DNA of 64,000 nt from Ascaris suum (lineage: Eukaryota > Nematoda > Chromadorea > Rhabditida > Ascarididae): NCBI GenBank assembly GCA_013433145.1, contig CM024172.1:3284501-3348500 (forward strand), written 5' to 3'. The notes beneath the pieces are model-generated. The model was not told where the DNA came from and searched no databases. It saw only the letters and a program-made list of their open reading frames with translations. The position numbers and the translations under genes are program-made. Positions 35,303 through 55,478 of the stretch are shown here, one piece after another. Each line of letters opens with the position of its first letter. The first letter of the stretch is position 1.

Positions 35303-37322
35303 ATGCGCTCATTGGTGATATATCTGTTAACGACGCTAGTGATATGTGTGTTGTGTAATGAGAAGAAAGTTGCACGACTACAAATCGGTATTAAGAAAAG
35401 AGCCGAAAAATGCGAAATAAAATCCAAAAAAGGTGACGTACTTCATATGCACTATACGGTAAGCATTTTTTAAAGCGCTTCATTGCTCGGTATTAAATCA
35501 ATCGGTTTTTGATATTTATATTGGGATTTGCAGTTGAGGTGATCGGAGATGGACGGAATAAACCAATATTACGAATAGAATTTTTAGAGATTTGAGGATG
35601 AGGTGGAATATAGAACGATGAAATCACAATTATATCATATGAAGCATTGTCGACATTGATACATTTGTGTTTTCTTAGTGCAGTTCTAATGCTCTACGAT
35701 ATTTCTAGCACTTTGTGGGGTTATTATTATGGCAGTTAAATGTAGTATTAAGAGGGATAGTTTTTAGCTAAATCTTAACTCTAGTAATATGCTCTTGAGT
35801 CACAACTACTTTGGATGCGATTAAAAAAATCTTAGTCGCTTCAAGTGAACAAATCACTTTTTCAGGGTACACTTGAGGATGGTACCGAATTTGATAGCAG
35901 TCGTACCCGCAATCAGGAATTCACGTTCACACTTGGAATGGGACAAGTGATTAAGGTATGTTTTTTTATGTAGAACATATTTTCTGCAATGCTTATTAAA
36001 GTTTCAATGAAATGTTATCGAAAAAACGAAATAGTAACCACAAAGTACCGTTGTTAGCTACTCCACGTCGCATCACGTCCGGTTGATCTTCTTGCTAGCA
36101 TGGGGGGTTCGTTCGCCCCTTCGCCGTGTTGACCGACTTACTGGGCAGACAGTAGGTTATCGTAGTGATATTGTGTAACGCTGCTTGAAGAACTTTGATT
36201 CGAAGCAACCAGGTTGCGTGATTGACATGCCTAAGGAAGGATTCGTCTGCCTATTGCCTCATTGTATAGGTGCGTCCACTGCACTTTCAGTCTTCATGGA
36301 AACCACCATTCACCAGTGCATTCACGAGCACTTTGATTCGGTCCTCTTGGCAGAAGTAATGTTGGCTAGTTGCTGTAGGATTGGGCAGGTCTCATCGACC
36401 CGGAGTTCTCTTAATAACGATTCGTCTTTGTTGATCAATGTTGGCTGTGTTTGGCTGAAAGCGCAAAGGTTTCAGGGCTGGGATCAAGGTTTATTGAATA
36501 TGTGTGAGGGAGAGCAACGACGTCTCACAATCCCATCTGAACTTGGTTATGGAGAACGTGGCGCTCCGCCAAAGATTCCGCGTAAGTGACGCTACTTCCC
36601 TCATCTAGTTTTCTTGCAAAATCAGGCTGTGCATCGTTAAGTCTGCCTCGATCTCTTAGAGCCCCGAGGTGAAAGGTGGTGGTGGTGCCTTCATCCGAAC
36701 CTGACGTATCCTGAATAGGGGTCGTAACCGTTCTAATGCCAGGAATCGAGTGCAGGACGTTCGTGTCCGCTCCGGTACTTGCAACAAGACGCGCTTAGTC
36801 ATTATAGCAAAAATATGGAAGGAACGGAACAGTCAGTGGTTGAAGAGACGTTTAGTTGCAGGAAGTAGATCCCTTGTTTTGCGGTGGAACGCATGTAGCC
36901 CATTAGCCAACATATTATTAGGCGCTTTCCACTGTTAGTTATTAAATCACATTTAAGTGATGATGCGTTACGCTTCTTTTCTTAGGCAGCATTTTACGTA
37001 TTGTTGCCGATTTTCGTTCTCGTGGATACCATTCCGAAGCCGTTTCAGTGCAAATCTTTAGGTGCCAGATGCAGTTAAGCTGTCTTTCTTGTCATGCTTG
37101 CATTAAAATGGTCAAAAGAGTGCCTTAGTTGAACGTCGTTTATTTCAAAGTGGAACGGAGTTGAGTTATTGCTGCCAAGCGATGAGGATGAAGGTTGATA
37201 TTTGACTCGAGTTCTTGTTCATAGTATTCTAAATATTGATAAACAAAGGTGAACTTACAGCCGGAGCGACACTGAAGTTTGACGTCGAATTGCTGAGAAT
37301 CGAACGTAAAAGTGAGCTGTAA
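35303..37322 (+). CDS. FKBP2: ER-type FK506-binding peptidyl-prolyl isomerase (FKBP2 family)
   Basis: Four exons join in phase: 35303-35458, 35866-35955, 36476-36581 and 37261-37322. They give 137 residues, close to human FKBP2. The product isomerises proline peptide bonds during folding in the secretory pathway. Residues 1-18 form a hydrophobic signal peptide. The FKBP domain follows with the expected motifs: [18 protein letters not shown], then GQVIKGWDQGLL and [17 protein letters not shown]. The tryptophan on the pocket floor and the catalytic-face tyrosine and aspartate are kept. The C-terminus ERKSEL is a plausible weak variant of an ER-retrieval signal, as in the related RTEL ending. 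An acceptor four bases before the ATG suggests trans-splicing. Intron 2 happens to be open in frame with exon 3 from about 36185. AATAAA lies at 37364-37369. Confidence 0.95.
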
Positions 37323-37363
37323 AGGTGGAAACTCTCAAGATAATCATGATATTTGGGCATAAA

Positions 37364-37369
37364 AATAAA
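37364..37369 (+). terminator. Putative polyadenylation signal of FKBP2
   Basis: AATAAA lies 41 bases downstream of the stop codon. Another occurs near 37477. Confidence 0.55.
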
Positions 37370-37784
37370 CACGCTAACTGTTAGAATGCTCAACAAGGAA
37401 TTGATTTATAGGTTGTGATTGAGTGGCCTTGTGATGTGTTTAATATGGTTTTCCATTGTTTCATTGTTGTTCTTTGAATAAAGTTCGCTTCTGTTAAAAT
37501 ACGCTTTATTCGGCCCTGTATATGGTTTCTATTCTTTGAGCCATCCTATTCCAGTTATCACATTTGCATTACTTAGACTAAGTAAATAATATCCGATGAC
37601 AATGGCAGTAAATTATCCAGCGGTCGGGGATATCTGCTAGTTCGTCCATCAGTGCATGATATTATGCGAATTGACGGTGACAGCATTTTGTTTAGTATTT
37701 CATGTGGAGATAGAAGAAATTACTCTGTTACACAAGATATAAAAGGAACGCTTCTAGACCCGTTGAGAGGGAGAAAAATAAAAG

Positions 37785-38771
37785 TCAATTATATTGTTTG
37801 ATATTTTTTTTGAAAATGAACGGATATTTTTGAAAATGAGGGACGTTATGACTACGAACATCCCCGACAGTGCGATAGGCAGGGACAAGACACAGCAACA
37901 TCCTTTCTGAACTTCTTTCCTCACTATTCACCGACAGTTGCGCTAACTGTAATATTCAAACGAGCACTCACACTGGCGTTCTTCGTATATCAAATAAAAT
38001 ATCGTGAGAATAAAAACCTTATGGCGACGACATTAGCGACAAAAGTTTTACTTACCAATGAAAATAACACCTGATTGATAAGGGGGCGAGAGAATAAAAC
38101 CGGATTACGGAAGCAGAAAAAGAAAACCGGAAACAATCTGAAAAGGGAATGTCTCACTCGAGTGAAGCCAAAAGGACTGGCGGTTACTGATTGCAGTATA
38201 TGAAAGTGACAAGTGAAGGAAATTTTGACACGTTGACAATGCATTCCTCAGAAGAGAACCATTTTATCGTCTCTCCAGAAAGGATCGTTCTGATACAGCA
38301 ATACCTAAGTGGATGGGCTGCTGAGGAAGAATATTAACAGCAGTGTCTGTGATGCTGTTTGAAATCGAGAACTATCTTCGGGAGGAAGGAGGTGGAAATG
38401 GGTGGAGAGGGGAAGGGCCCACTCAAGCGCTGCCCCACAGAGATAACATGGCTCGCTGTTGATGGTCACTTACCTACCTGCAGCTTGCAAGTTGAAACTA
38501 GTTGGAAGCATCTTATAATTTGGAAATTGTCCCAAGAATTGCAAGAAGAAATACCGCTGTGTGATGATGTTATGCAGAAAAATTATGTCGCTGATAACTA
38601 ATAATTGCAATCAAGATAGCGCCCGGATCATGTTACCCAAAATTTGGAACGGACTTTGGGACCGCGCCAACCGGATCATAAATAGCTCTATTCAAGAAAA
38701 TACGGTGCGGCCGCATACATTTCAGCATGGCGAAATAAACAGCAATAAGACAGAACCGTCTGGTGAAACAT
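37785..38771 (-). CDS. Putative small three-exon gene downstream of selenophosphate synthetase
   Basis: Exons 38771-38719, 38137-38056 and 37946-37785 join in phase to 98 residues. Exon 2 has a good CCCTTTTCAG acceptor and a perfect GTAAGT donor, and exon 3 follows ATATTACAG. The first exon is the weakest link: its ATG lies only 44 bases after the selenophosphate synthetase stop. The product starts hydrophobic and aromatic (VFFFCF) and ends polar and basic. The family is unknown. The opposite strand is also widely open here, including a small ORF at 38200-38337, so one of the two readings must be spurious. Confidence 0.3.
38200..38337 (+). CDS. Small ORF with spliced-leader-like acceptor, unknown
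   Basis: GATTGCAG ends three bases before an ATG that opens 45 codons with balanced, protein-like composition (MKVTSEGNFDTLTMHSSEEN start, SPERIVLIQQYLSGWAAEEEY end). A second plus-strand open segment at about 38518-38785 ends at a CTCAAG|GTAAGC donor and could be a following exon, but the phases do not connect directly. No family is recognised. It competes with the minus-strand reading of the same DNA. Confidence 0.25.
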   Translation: MKVTSEGNFDTLTMHSSEENHFIVSPERIVLIQQYLSGWAAEEEY

Positions 38772-38814
38772 CACAGCACTCAAGGTAAGCCGAGTTACGA
38801 CACGAAAAAATGCA

Positions 38815-41800
38815 TTAAAGTGTGTGAATCCTGGATGGGACTGCAATGAGTTTAGGATTGTCGGAAATGACCGCTCCGCGCGCACCGCGTACCACGTCTC
38901 CGATGATCCATGCCGGAAAGCCGTCCAGTTGTTCCATTTCTCGGCACAGCGCTTCTGCCTTCAACAATTACACCGTTGCGCCTTTCTCCATTTACGAGAT
39001 TATTTGTCCTACGAAAACTTCCCTCTTGTAGTTCGCATGTGATGCTACCCGCAATCTTAACTCAAAATGCCTCTCGAACTGCCTAATTTTGACTGTCCAG
39101 GTAGCCAGGTGCATTTCCCTAACTGCCGGTATAAAATGTAAAATGCACCTCCTTACCTTATCTTTGTCGACAGCCATCAGTAGCCCACCGGAAGTTTCAG
39201 CAGACGTTCCAGAAAACAAATTGAAGCCATTGCCCATAGTTTTCGATATCTCATCCATGTACTCGACAATTGGCAATGTGTGAATAATGAATTGAACTTC
39301 TTCCTTTTGTGCTTTTGCCAGATTATCTGCGTGACCTGCAACTTCATCATATTTTTTACGCAATGTGCCACAGAGTGCAATCGTTTCACTATGAGAAGCA
39401 TTAAACGGGCAATTCAAGGTATTTGCATAGACCGGGTGAAGCCAACAGGAATCACTTAGAGAGGGGAGGAGTGATAGATAGATGTGTTGCTTCTATACAA
39501 TAATTTTAGACGGTAAACAGTTGAATCCTTCACAGTTTGGAGCGTCCAAAAAGGATGAAATGTATTGGAATACATCCACGGCTATTCGGATTACTTCGCT
39601 GCAGTGCAATGAGTAATCAATAAGAGAGGAAAATATCGATGACAAACCAAGAATTCCGAATCCGGTGACATCCGTCGATGCATGTGTTCCGTATTTAAGG
39701 GTCATACGTGCAGCGTTGCGATTCAGGCGACACATCTGCTCAACAACTTGCTGATACGCACGTAAAATTCGAGCTTTATCCAACTTGAGCTCCTCCACTC
39801 GACCTGTTCCCTTCTTCATCCATTCGTATGAATTCACTGCCAATTGCCCTCCGATTGGCTAAAAATGTTTCTATCAACGCCAATTACAATCCTATCAGCA
39901 AGGAAAGAGAAAAAATACCTTCCCGTATTTCACCATGCTTATGTTATATATTTTAAACCAAACTATTCGCACTTCTTATTCATTAGTATGTAAATTAAAA
40001 TGAATTAAGCACGACCGACGGCATAAACATGAAAAGATGTATACACTCGTGCAATATAAGTCAACATCGACGACATGCGTCAAAAAAATGCAACACAGAT
40101 ATAATGTTTGTTTGAGCGAGCACAACCTTGGTAAGCACAAGGACGTCACCAGGTTTCGCTCCGTCGACAATCGCCATTTCCTGAGTGGTACACACGCTCG
40201 ACGCAACACCACCTAATAAAAGCCATGGACAACGTACCGTCTGACCTCCACGCACCGCCGTACCTGCTTCCGTTGCTGTATCCTTAAATAAATCTCTGCT
40301 TTATATGACGAAGGATTTGAAGACTTCTTTCAATTAAGCAATATAGGCGAGAAAGCAGACACAGATGAAAGGTGCTGACAAGCACCTAAGAATACCTGGC
40401 ATAACAATGCCAATGTTTCACACCGAAAAGCACTTAAGAGGACCTAGCATAACAACGGGAGTTTTTCAAAGTCAGTGTGCACTTCACACCTACCACACTA
40501 TTCTGATAAGAAGAAAGAAGTCAAAGGTCCTGTCACTATTTTTGGCAAACCAGGTTTAGTGCTGTTTACTTTTGCTGAGTGAATTTTGTGAACCTCAAAT
40601 ATTCGGACGCCTACCTTCACTGAAAGTAAAATATAACACAAATTGTTGAGGAAAAATCAGCTCAGGCGCGTCGAAAACGTTGCACACCTTAAAGCCAGCG
40701 AAGAAGTTAGACACGATGACGTCTCTTTCGTGTTCTTCCATATCACGAGCGACGCCCAACAAAATTAGCATATTGTCGCAATCCACAACGCCCATTGCGT
40801 AGAGATCACTCAATACGTTAGCACAGGTTATGCGACCCTGAAACTCATTTCGAGCAGCCATAAACTCACTGTAACTCTGAAATGAACTGTTATCTACCTG
40901 AAACGCATTTATTTACAAGTACTCACCTGGGCAGTAACATTTTTCAAGTACAAAACTATTCCCATCTGGCTCAATTATGGCTACTGGATTTGTTTTTTTC
41001 AGGATCGTTTGAATTTTTCACGATTCATGACGTTCGACGATCCGAAGGTAAACACCATAGCGATTAAATGAAATGCAAAGGCAATCCTGGGCCTCAAAGT
41101 GGCTAAAGAATTTCAAAGAAGAGAGGGGAATATTCACAAGTAGTGAGAGGAAGAGGATAGAATCAGAGAACGGCTTCTTGGAGGCTTCTAGTATTTAACC
41201 GTCGATCCCGATCATAAAAGATACCTTGACTAGATCTTCACTACGTGTGTTTAACATCACGCTTCATGAAGTATTAATAAAATGTTTCACCTCGAGAAAC
41301 ACTTCCAGAACTGCTTTAGCGAATTTCTTTTTGCAATTTCAGATTCAATTTGTGCCGTGGCGTCAAGCGCTATTAGGGCGCTTGCCTTCCCTCCTCATTT
41401 CCCTCGTCCACTAATTCTCATTTCTTTATTATATGTACTCTTCTCACCCCCATTTCACCTTAGTTTTTCCACCTTATTCTTTCGTATTTCCACCTCATTA
41501 TATACCTTTTTCTCACTAAACTTCCATACAGATCAGCGGCAGCCCTATGCGGGTACACCCGTCAGGTCTTGAAATGAATCCAGAGGAATGCAGGTGGGGT
41601 GGAGTAAAGGCAAAAGCGTCCGCCTGTACCCAAACATGCTTCCCTACAGATTCATATTCTGTTATGATAAAATAATGCGGTTTTACTCATTAATACCTAC
41701 AAAGTTTGTAACATGGAACGAAATTAGAATCAACAAAAAATCAATAAAATATGTACCATGAGATATGGGTCATCAACTAGCGGGTAGAAGAAATCGGTGG

Positions 41801-43001
41801 TTTGTACGAGAAAGAGTCCTTTGTGGCGCAAAGGGATCACACAGCTGTCCAATCCGATACCTGTATTGCAGCAGTTCACTTCATTTAATTAACATTAGGG
41901 TTGATCTCTGTACCCCCTCTCCCGCCCCCCCCCCTTCCTCCACCAGATGTTGATTCCAAACCCTATCAGCTGGGAACTGAGCAATCTTCCATATGGGAAA
42001 TTAGTACTGAAAGAATGCTGCCTTTTGATAATTAGCAGCCCGAGTCAAGCAACTGTTTTTCTTCGTAGATTAGTGTTTTTCAGTTCTGCGGTGTCTCATG
42101 CTTTCATTATCTGGGACATGCATTAGGTATACCTGAGTTACTTCTTCTTAGTTTTATATATCTATATTTTTCCCACTTCTAGATACCTATCCACCGATGT
42201 TACCTGTTGCAGGCCGCCAGGTTATAGCCTCGAGTAGCATCTCTCGTGCTTCCATAATTATGAAGGATAGCTGAGGCTACTATATATTTCCGCTTTGCAT
42301 AACTTTGATGCGGTGAAACTTCGATGCGATGCGACTGTGCGGCATTGCTTTTAGATCAGAACCGTGTCAGTTGAGATAATAATATATTTTGGGTAAACTC
42401 ATTTTCAATATGAAGATAACAAGTTAATATACGTAAAGAATATGCGAACATTTGAATGAATAAAATCGAAAATACCTATTTCCGCGTCGCCACAAATATT
42501 TTCCTTCTGCAGATCTTCGAGAAGCTTCAGAAGAATCTGAATGTTGAAAATATTTATGGAATTTAGCGCAAAAACATAAATTATTGTTAGGAAAGGTTTT
42601 TTTTTCTCTTGGAGTTTCGCATTTGAAAAAAAAAAAGAAAACTTTAGTATTTGCTTCCCCTTAATGAAGCAAAGAGAAACCTCTATGGAATTGCAAATAT
42701 TTCTTCAATTAAACCAACACTGAATAAATTTGTCGAAATGATCATTGAACGTACCTGTGAACAGGTAAAACATAGCTCTAATATTTTCGTATCGCCATAT
42801 AACATCATCTTTTAAATTGCCAAAGAAATTTATTCAAGAAAAAAGTGAATTAATGTTGGAAATAATAAATTTTACCGTACGAGGCACTTTACAACCACAA
42901 CCCTTCATTTGCGTTAACTTCGTCAATAGAAAATCGGCTGCCAATCCATAATCGCTCGGTTTAAATCCATTCAAAATTCGTTTCACCACACCGCTCATCA
43001 T
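38815..43001 (-). CDS. seld-1: Selenophosphate synthetase, cysteine form
   Basis: Eight exons on the minus strand join in phase: 43001-42876, 42536-42476, 41860-41757, 40837-40688, 40282-40127, 39858-39648, 39335-39157 and 38958-38815. They give 376 residues, close to about 390 in animals. The enzyme makes selenophosphate from selenide and ATP for selenocysteine synthesis. The N-terminal glycine-rich loop reads MKGCGCKVP at 32-40. Cys35 and Lys38 correspond to catalytic Cys17 and Lys20 of bacterial SelD, and Cys35 is encoded by TGT, not TGA. Further family motifs are [47 protein letters not shown] and [18 protein letters not shown] lies nine bases before the chosen ATG and fits trans-splicing. 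An ATG directly follows the first, so initiation could be at either. Confidence 0.95.
41912..41945. repeat. C-rich tract in selenophosphate synthetase intron 2
   Basis: A run including ten consecutive C, with CCCTCTCCCG before it, lies about 50 bases upstream of the exon 3 acceptor in gene orientation, where it is G-rich. Confidence 0.7.
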
Positions 43002-45799
43002 TATGAATTCCTGCAATAGCTCACATTCAACCAGTCAGCTGTGACATAAAATACCACATCCTCAAATCTTTACACCATCTGCAATAAGTTTGTCAGTATC
43101 ATAGGAAACCACAAATAGAAGTAAATACCACCAACAAGAACCAATATATGCAAAAATTTCGCATCCAGTGGGACATTCGAAAGGCAGACGTCATATTTCA
43201 AATATTTTAATGATGCGGCTAAACATAAAAACATCGTTGAGGGGAATTTCATGTGGTTCTTTCATTAATCAAGCGGTCTTTTCTGTGCTCTAAAGAAATT
43301 AGATCTTCTAAGCTGAATGACAGAAGCCTTGAAGACCCATCGAAATAAAGTAACGAGGCTTTAATCTGCCAGAATATTCAACGAACCTTTAAGTTTAGAA
43401 CCATTAAAGAGGGGAAGCATCGACAACAAATCTCAGTATCAGCATGGACAACTGCCATGAGCTGACTTCTGGTAAACTTTTGTATCTATCACAAACATCC
43501 ACGACCATTTTGGGAACTTTTTTGGTGTGAATTCCTTTATTAGGCGAGACCTGAATTGAAAATTTCAGAGAGGATGCAAAAACAGACACTGATCGAGAGA
43601 ACCAACTGCAACTGTTATTGATAACCACTGGTAAACATGATTTCATGTGCAAGTGTCCAATATTCCCCTTCTTTTTCGATTAATTCCCTTGCCATTTTAG
43701 AACCTTTCATTTAATGGGGAATAATGAACAATGCATTAATGTTTTCCCATCCTTTTCCTTTACCTTAATATACCTTGTACATAGGTACTCTCAACATTAA
43801 TAACTAATTCCAAGCGGTGGATAAATAAACGAATTGAGCACAAAACTGTTAATTCTAAGGTCAGATCATTGGGCTATAAAGATCAATAACGATGAAGAAA
43901 ATAAAGTTGATAAGCCGGCTATGAAGGTGATTATAGCCTTTCAACTAGTATATGGAGTACCATGAATGTTCGCCATGAAGCAATAAAATATTAACATGGA
44001 ATAAACCGGAAATTTAGTTGATTTTATGCGTTACAAACATACGAAAAAAAAAGATTTTCTTTTTGACCGATATTACTTGAAACGAACAAAACGTCATTGC
44101 CTCAAAATATATAAAATCATCAGTGACACAAACATATGCAAATTGAATGCAATCAAAATGAGATGCAAATGTATAAATAGCAAAAAGAAAAGAACCAATA
44201 ACATTTCTTGAACGCAGCATGAAATAGGCAAATATCCACAAAGTTAAACAATAGCCAATGACCGCTTATAAATGCGCATAGTGAATCGGCAATCAAGTAT
44301 TTATTACCTAACATTGGTGCTACCTGTATCATTCAAATAAGGTTAACTACTATAGGTGTACTACTATCGTTTATAAATTGTAATAGATAGTACTGATAAT
44401 AATATCATCGACTACCCTTATAAATAAAAGGTGAGATGCATACCTCATCATGCAATTATTTTAAAAAATATTGGTATTAAACTAATAGATTCGCCTTCAA
44501 TGATGCCATTAGCATGTTCGAAATTCATATCGCATTAACCTTCGAAATAAACGGAAGAACCAACAAATTCCCTATCGGAAATAGAACTTCTCTATTCGAT
44601 GTTGACAGCAATAAATTATATGCCGAACTGACGAAATTATATAAACACAAACTAAAACGTCGGTAATGTGAACGATGGAGAGAGAGAATTTATGTACTCC
44701 AGCTGCAATCTTCATTGATAAATACCATCGCGCTCATGACTTTACCATTAACTTTCAAGAAGAAAAAAAAATCTTTCACTGTCGGTATTTTCTCAAATAT
44801 TACACATTCAAAACAAATTATTGCTTCAACACCGATTATAAATCCCAATGTCCGGAAATCCTTCAGTTTAAGTGAGAAATTCCTGAAAGTAATCGTTTAT
44901 AGTTTTCTAATCTTCAATTAAAACTAAAAATTAGCGGAATGACTGCAATCGGGAAGTAAGGCACAAGGATCATGAATCATGAACAGTGCATTTGAACATG
45001 TTGGTGACTCAACGCTAAACCTGAAGAAGTAATTAAGATGGTTGGTTATAACCAAATTCATACAACATAACACTGATAAGCCAATATTCGTTGGTTGCAA
45101 ATAGATCCAGGAAAGTGGACCAAAATTTATCTACTCAACTGCGATACTCAGGAAATAGACACATCGAATTTGATAGTTTCAAAAATTGAATTAATGAAAA
45201 ATAATTCACTATTTGTAACCAAAATAAGATGAGAATACGAAAAGTCTAAAGTGAATCAATTGAGCATAAACATTTCATTCAGATAAAGCATCAAATAATT
45301 ACCGAAAATATGTGAATTGCACATTTAAAAGACAATAAGCATCAAATTTACATTCACCGCAAAGCAATAAGTCCTCAGAAGATGACCATTAAAAACGTCT
45401 TCCTCTACTCATTTCCTTCCTTTCTAAACATAACCTCACAATAATTCACATCAAATTGAACTAGACAACAGTTTTCAATATCCGATTATAACGATGCAAA
45501 CAAACTATTGAATACAATCAATATTATTGTCTCTTAAAAAGGCAGGCAAAATTATAACGCATAAAGCGGCCGTCGTGATATTAAATGGATCTTCCAATTG
45601 ATGAAATGCTTAATTCCAATCGGCCATCAAACAAAATAAAGATGATTTCGTCTATTATATGAGACAGTCCTATTGTTTCAGAACAAAGAGAATACTTCAC
45701 ATACTACTAATGCTATTTATATACTCGAACGATTGCGTTGAGAACGTCGTTGAATTTTTGCAGCCAAATAACTGCAAAAATTCACCGGAAAGAGAACAT
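43002..45799. other. Region between MAD2 and selenophosphate synthetase
   Basis: Apart from the orphan exon at 43404-43550, I see no supported coding sequence. The part at about 44000-45700 is A-rich on the plus strand and has only short ORFs. The two flanking genes are on the same strand, nearly 2.8 kb apart, which is too far for a standard nematode operon unless another gene lies between. Confidence 0.4.
43404..43550 (-). CDS. Orphan terminal exon candidate, unknown
   Basis: On the minus strand, TTTTCAATTCAG is followed by 48 codons ending in TAA. The peptide is protein-like: VSPNKGIHTKKVPKMVVDVC, then RYKSLPEVSSW, then a hydrophobic end. It lies between MAD2 and selenophosphate synthetase on their strand. 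I found no upstream exon that joins it, and I do not recognise the family. Confidence 0.3.
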   Translation of the reverse strand, partial: VSPNKGIHTKKVPKMVVDVCDRYKSLPEVSSWQLSMLILRFVVDASPL

Positions 45800-49284
<3,485 letters not shown>

Positions 49285-51845
49285 CCTCGCTGCGGCCACC
49301 AATCACCTACACCTGGAGAAAAATCTAAACATACTTATACATCGTGTAGTTTGCAATAGAGCCCCATCTGTCCGTGAAATATGCCATCGTTAACCCACCT
49401 CTTACCTCCTCCTACCTTTGACAACACCTCTCATTTTACCTTAAAAGATTTAGTTCATCGCAATACTGTTCAAAGATCGCAGAATTCGAGAATAAAGCGC
49501 ACGTCTGATTTAAACATTCTAATCAATTTAATTGCTGCAAATGCAGTTTTACAGCGTAATGCATTTTTCTGAAGGTCACTGTCTTATTTGTATTTAATCA
49601 TCGTTGGAAGCAATGATGTTTTCTTATAGCAAAACCTTTAATCGGAGGAATCGCTTCGATATGGAAATACACATTCGAAAACACACGTCATTGCAAACAA
49701 TAAACAGAAGCGTGCACATATAACACAACTTGAAGAATTACATCCACCTGAACTAAGAGGAACACGCCTAGTGTGTTGTCTTCTAGATCCGTTTCATTTT
49801 GAAAGATACACCTGCACAAAGGAAAATTTCCACCTGAAATGCAAAAATATACGCTATAAACATTTGCAGTGAACCTGGTCATATCTATTGCCAGCAGCGA
49901 ACCGGTCAACACACGCTCGCTTAGGAGTACGCAGCGATACCGTAATGTGCACTTCAGTGATGGTTGCCATCATGCAGTTGTGGCACTCGATGGTAGGAAA
50001 TACAAATATCCGAGGTTTCAAGCGAAATATGTGACCGGAAATGTTTTTTTTTCTCACCACCACTATACTAAATAAAATAATACGTTGTTTGATGAGAGGT
50101 ACAGAAAATTCGTGTTCTTTACAGATGAATTTCAATTCACTTTTGGCTTATTTTCTTCGGCGAGAAATAACTTTCATATACATCATATCGATGTTTATGA
50201 GACTTATTTATTGTTTTACAATGAGTTTTAAAATGTTATTCCAATGAAAATATCGTTCTCCTTTAATTCGTTCACTAAATTTACTACACTTACAAAATTG
50301 GCTCTAATATATTCACTACAATCGCTAAATAACTAACGATTCATAAGGAAGTGAGTGCAACCGCTGTGTTTCTCCATTTCAGCGCTAATGTCTCTTCTCG
50401 TCTTACTGTAAGAAATTCGAGCGTAAAAATTAATGACCTTCTTAGAAACGTTTTTTGTTTTCGTCGTTCATAGAAATGATTGCTGAGATGAATATTATTT
50501 TTGATGAAGCAGAATGAATCGATCTCTTCACCGATGATCTCGCCTGAAGGAGACCGGCGACTATTCTCAAAGAAATCCGAATATTCGTATTTTTAAGTAT
50601 AGTATGCTTTAAAGTTGATATTTTCATTAAAATGTGATCCTTTATTAGTGACATTGCATTTGACTAAGACGAACTTCTTTGAATATTTTTCGAGCTTTTA
50701 GAAGCTATAGCATAATGGCTTTGAGAGTTGGAATGTCCTCTGTCGTTCTATTTTCAGTATTCTATAGGTAATTCCACTATGGGACTTTATTAATAGCATA
50801 TTCTGCGTGCATCCTTTCATGCCTAAATCATGACTCTCGTACAAACGAATTGTCGCATTATTTTTTCGCTTTACTTCCAAAAAGTTTATTTGCCACCGTG
50901 ATGGGTTTATTTAAATGTTCATTTAGCACATTTGAGCGTCATTTCCACAATTTCCGTACTGTTTGATTCTTTGATTAGCTGCTCCTCTTTTCTTCGTTTC
51001 GTAATTCAATATGAGTGAATTGCCTCTGATTCTCTCGTTTCAACGATTTCATAAAATCGGGGGAATATGCTTCTAGATGGCAATTGTATATTACTTGCGA
51101 TGGATATATAATATGATCTATCAAATGTATGTCTTAGTTACATTTAGCTTTCTACTGCCTTCTTTAGTTTCAATGTTGTGTGGTATATCATAAGTGCGAT
51201 AATTTTCTCTAAGCAATCAGAGAGATTTCTAGTGATAACATTGATGCATCTATTTATATTTGACGTTAAGTTGCTCCGCTCAGATTTATGATAATTTCAC
51301 GTTCAACTTTCATCCATAGATCTTCAAACTTTATCAAATTTCTTCCAAATCTTCAGTTTCAGCAGTCTTTTACTGATGGCTTCCATTTCTACTTCGATAT
51401 GAAGGAGGCTTATTATGCCAATTTAGAGTGTTGTCATATTTTACTATAGTATAATTGTTCTGCTTTTTTATTAGCTTCAATGAAATTTAAATGAAATTCC
51501 CACATAAATATTTTCGTTAAAATAAGCTTTTGAAATCGTTTATTGTAAAATATTACTAAAATATACTTATGATGCTGAGAATGAAAGATTATCCCCTACC
51601 ATACAAGTGCAGCATCAATAGACGATAGACTCCATTCTTTTTTGGAACTTCAAAATACAAGTTGTTTTTATGTACCCCAAGAAATATTCCATACTGCTAT
51701 CGTTTTCATCTATCAGTGGAATTTATCCAGAGTTTTACCTCTTAATGAAACACTTACCCTTGTGAAACACTCCATAAGATTATTTATCACCACCAGGACT
51801 TAATTGAGTTTATGAGGTACTTTATATTTTTATGTAGAATTTCAG

Positions 51846-55478
<3,633 letters not shown>

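Noticed and set aside
38359..38601. 80-codon plus-strand ORF starting at 38359
   Set aside because: Its first half is low in protein character. Only the part after a CTGCAG acceptor near 38483 looks coding, and it could not be linked to other exons.
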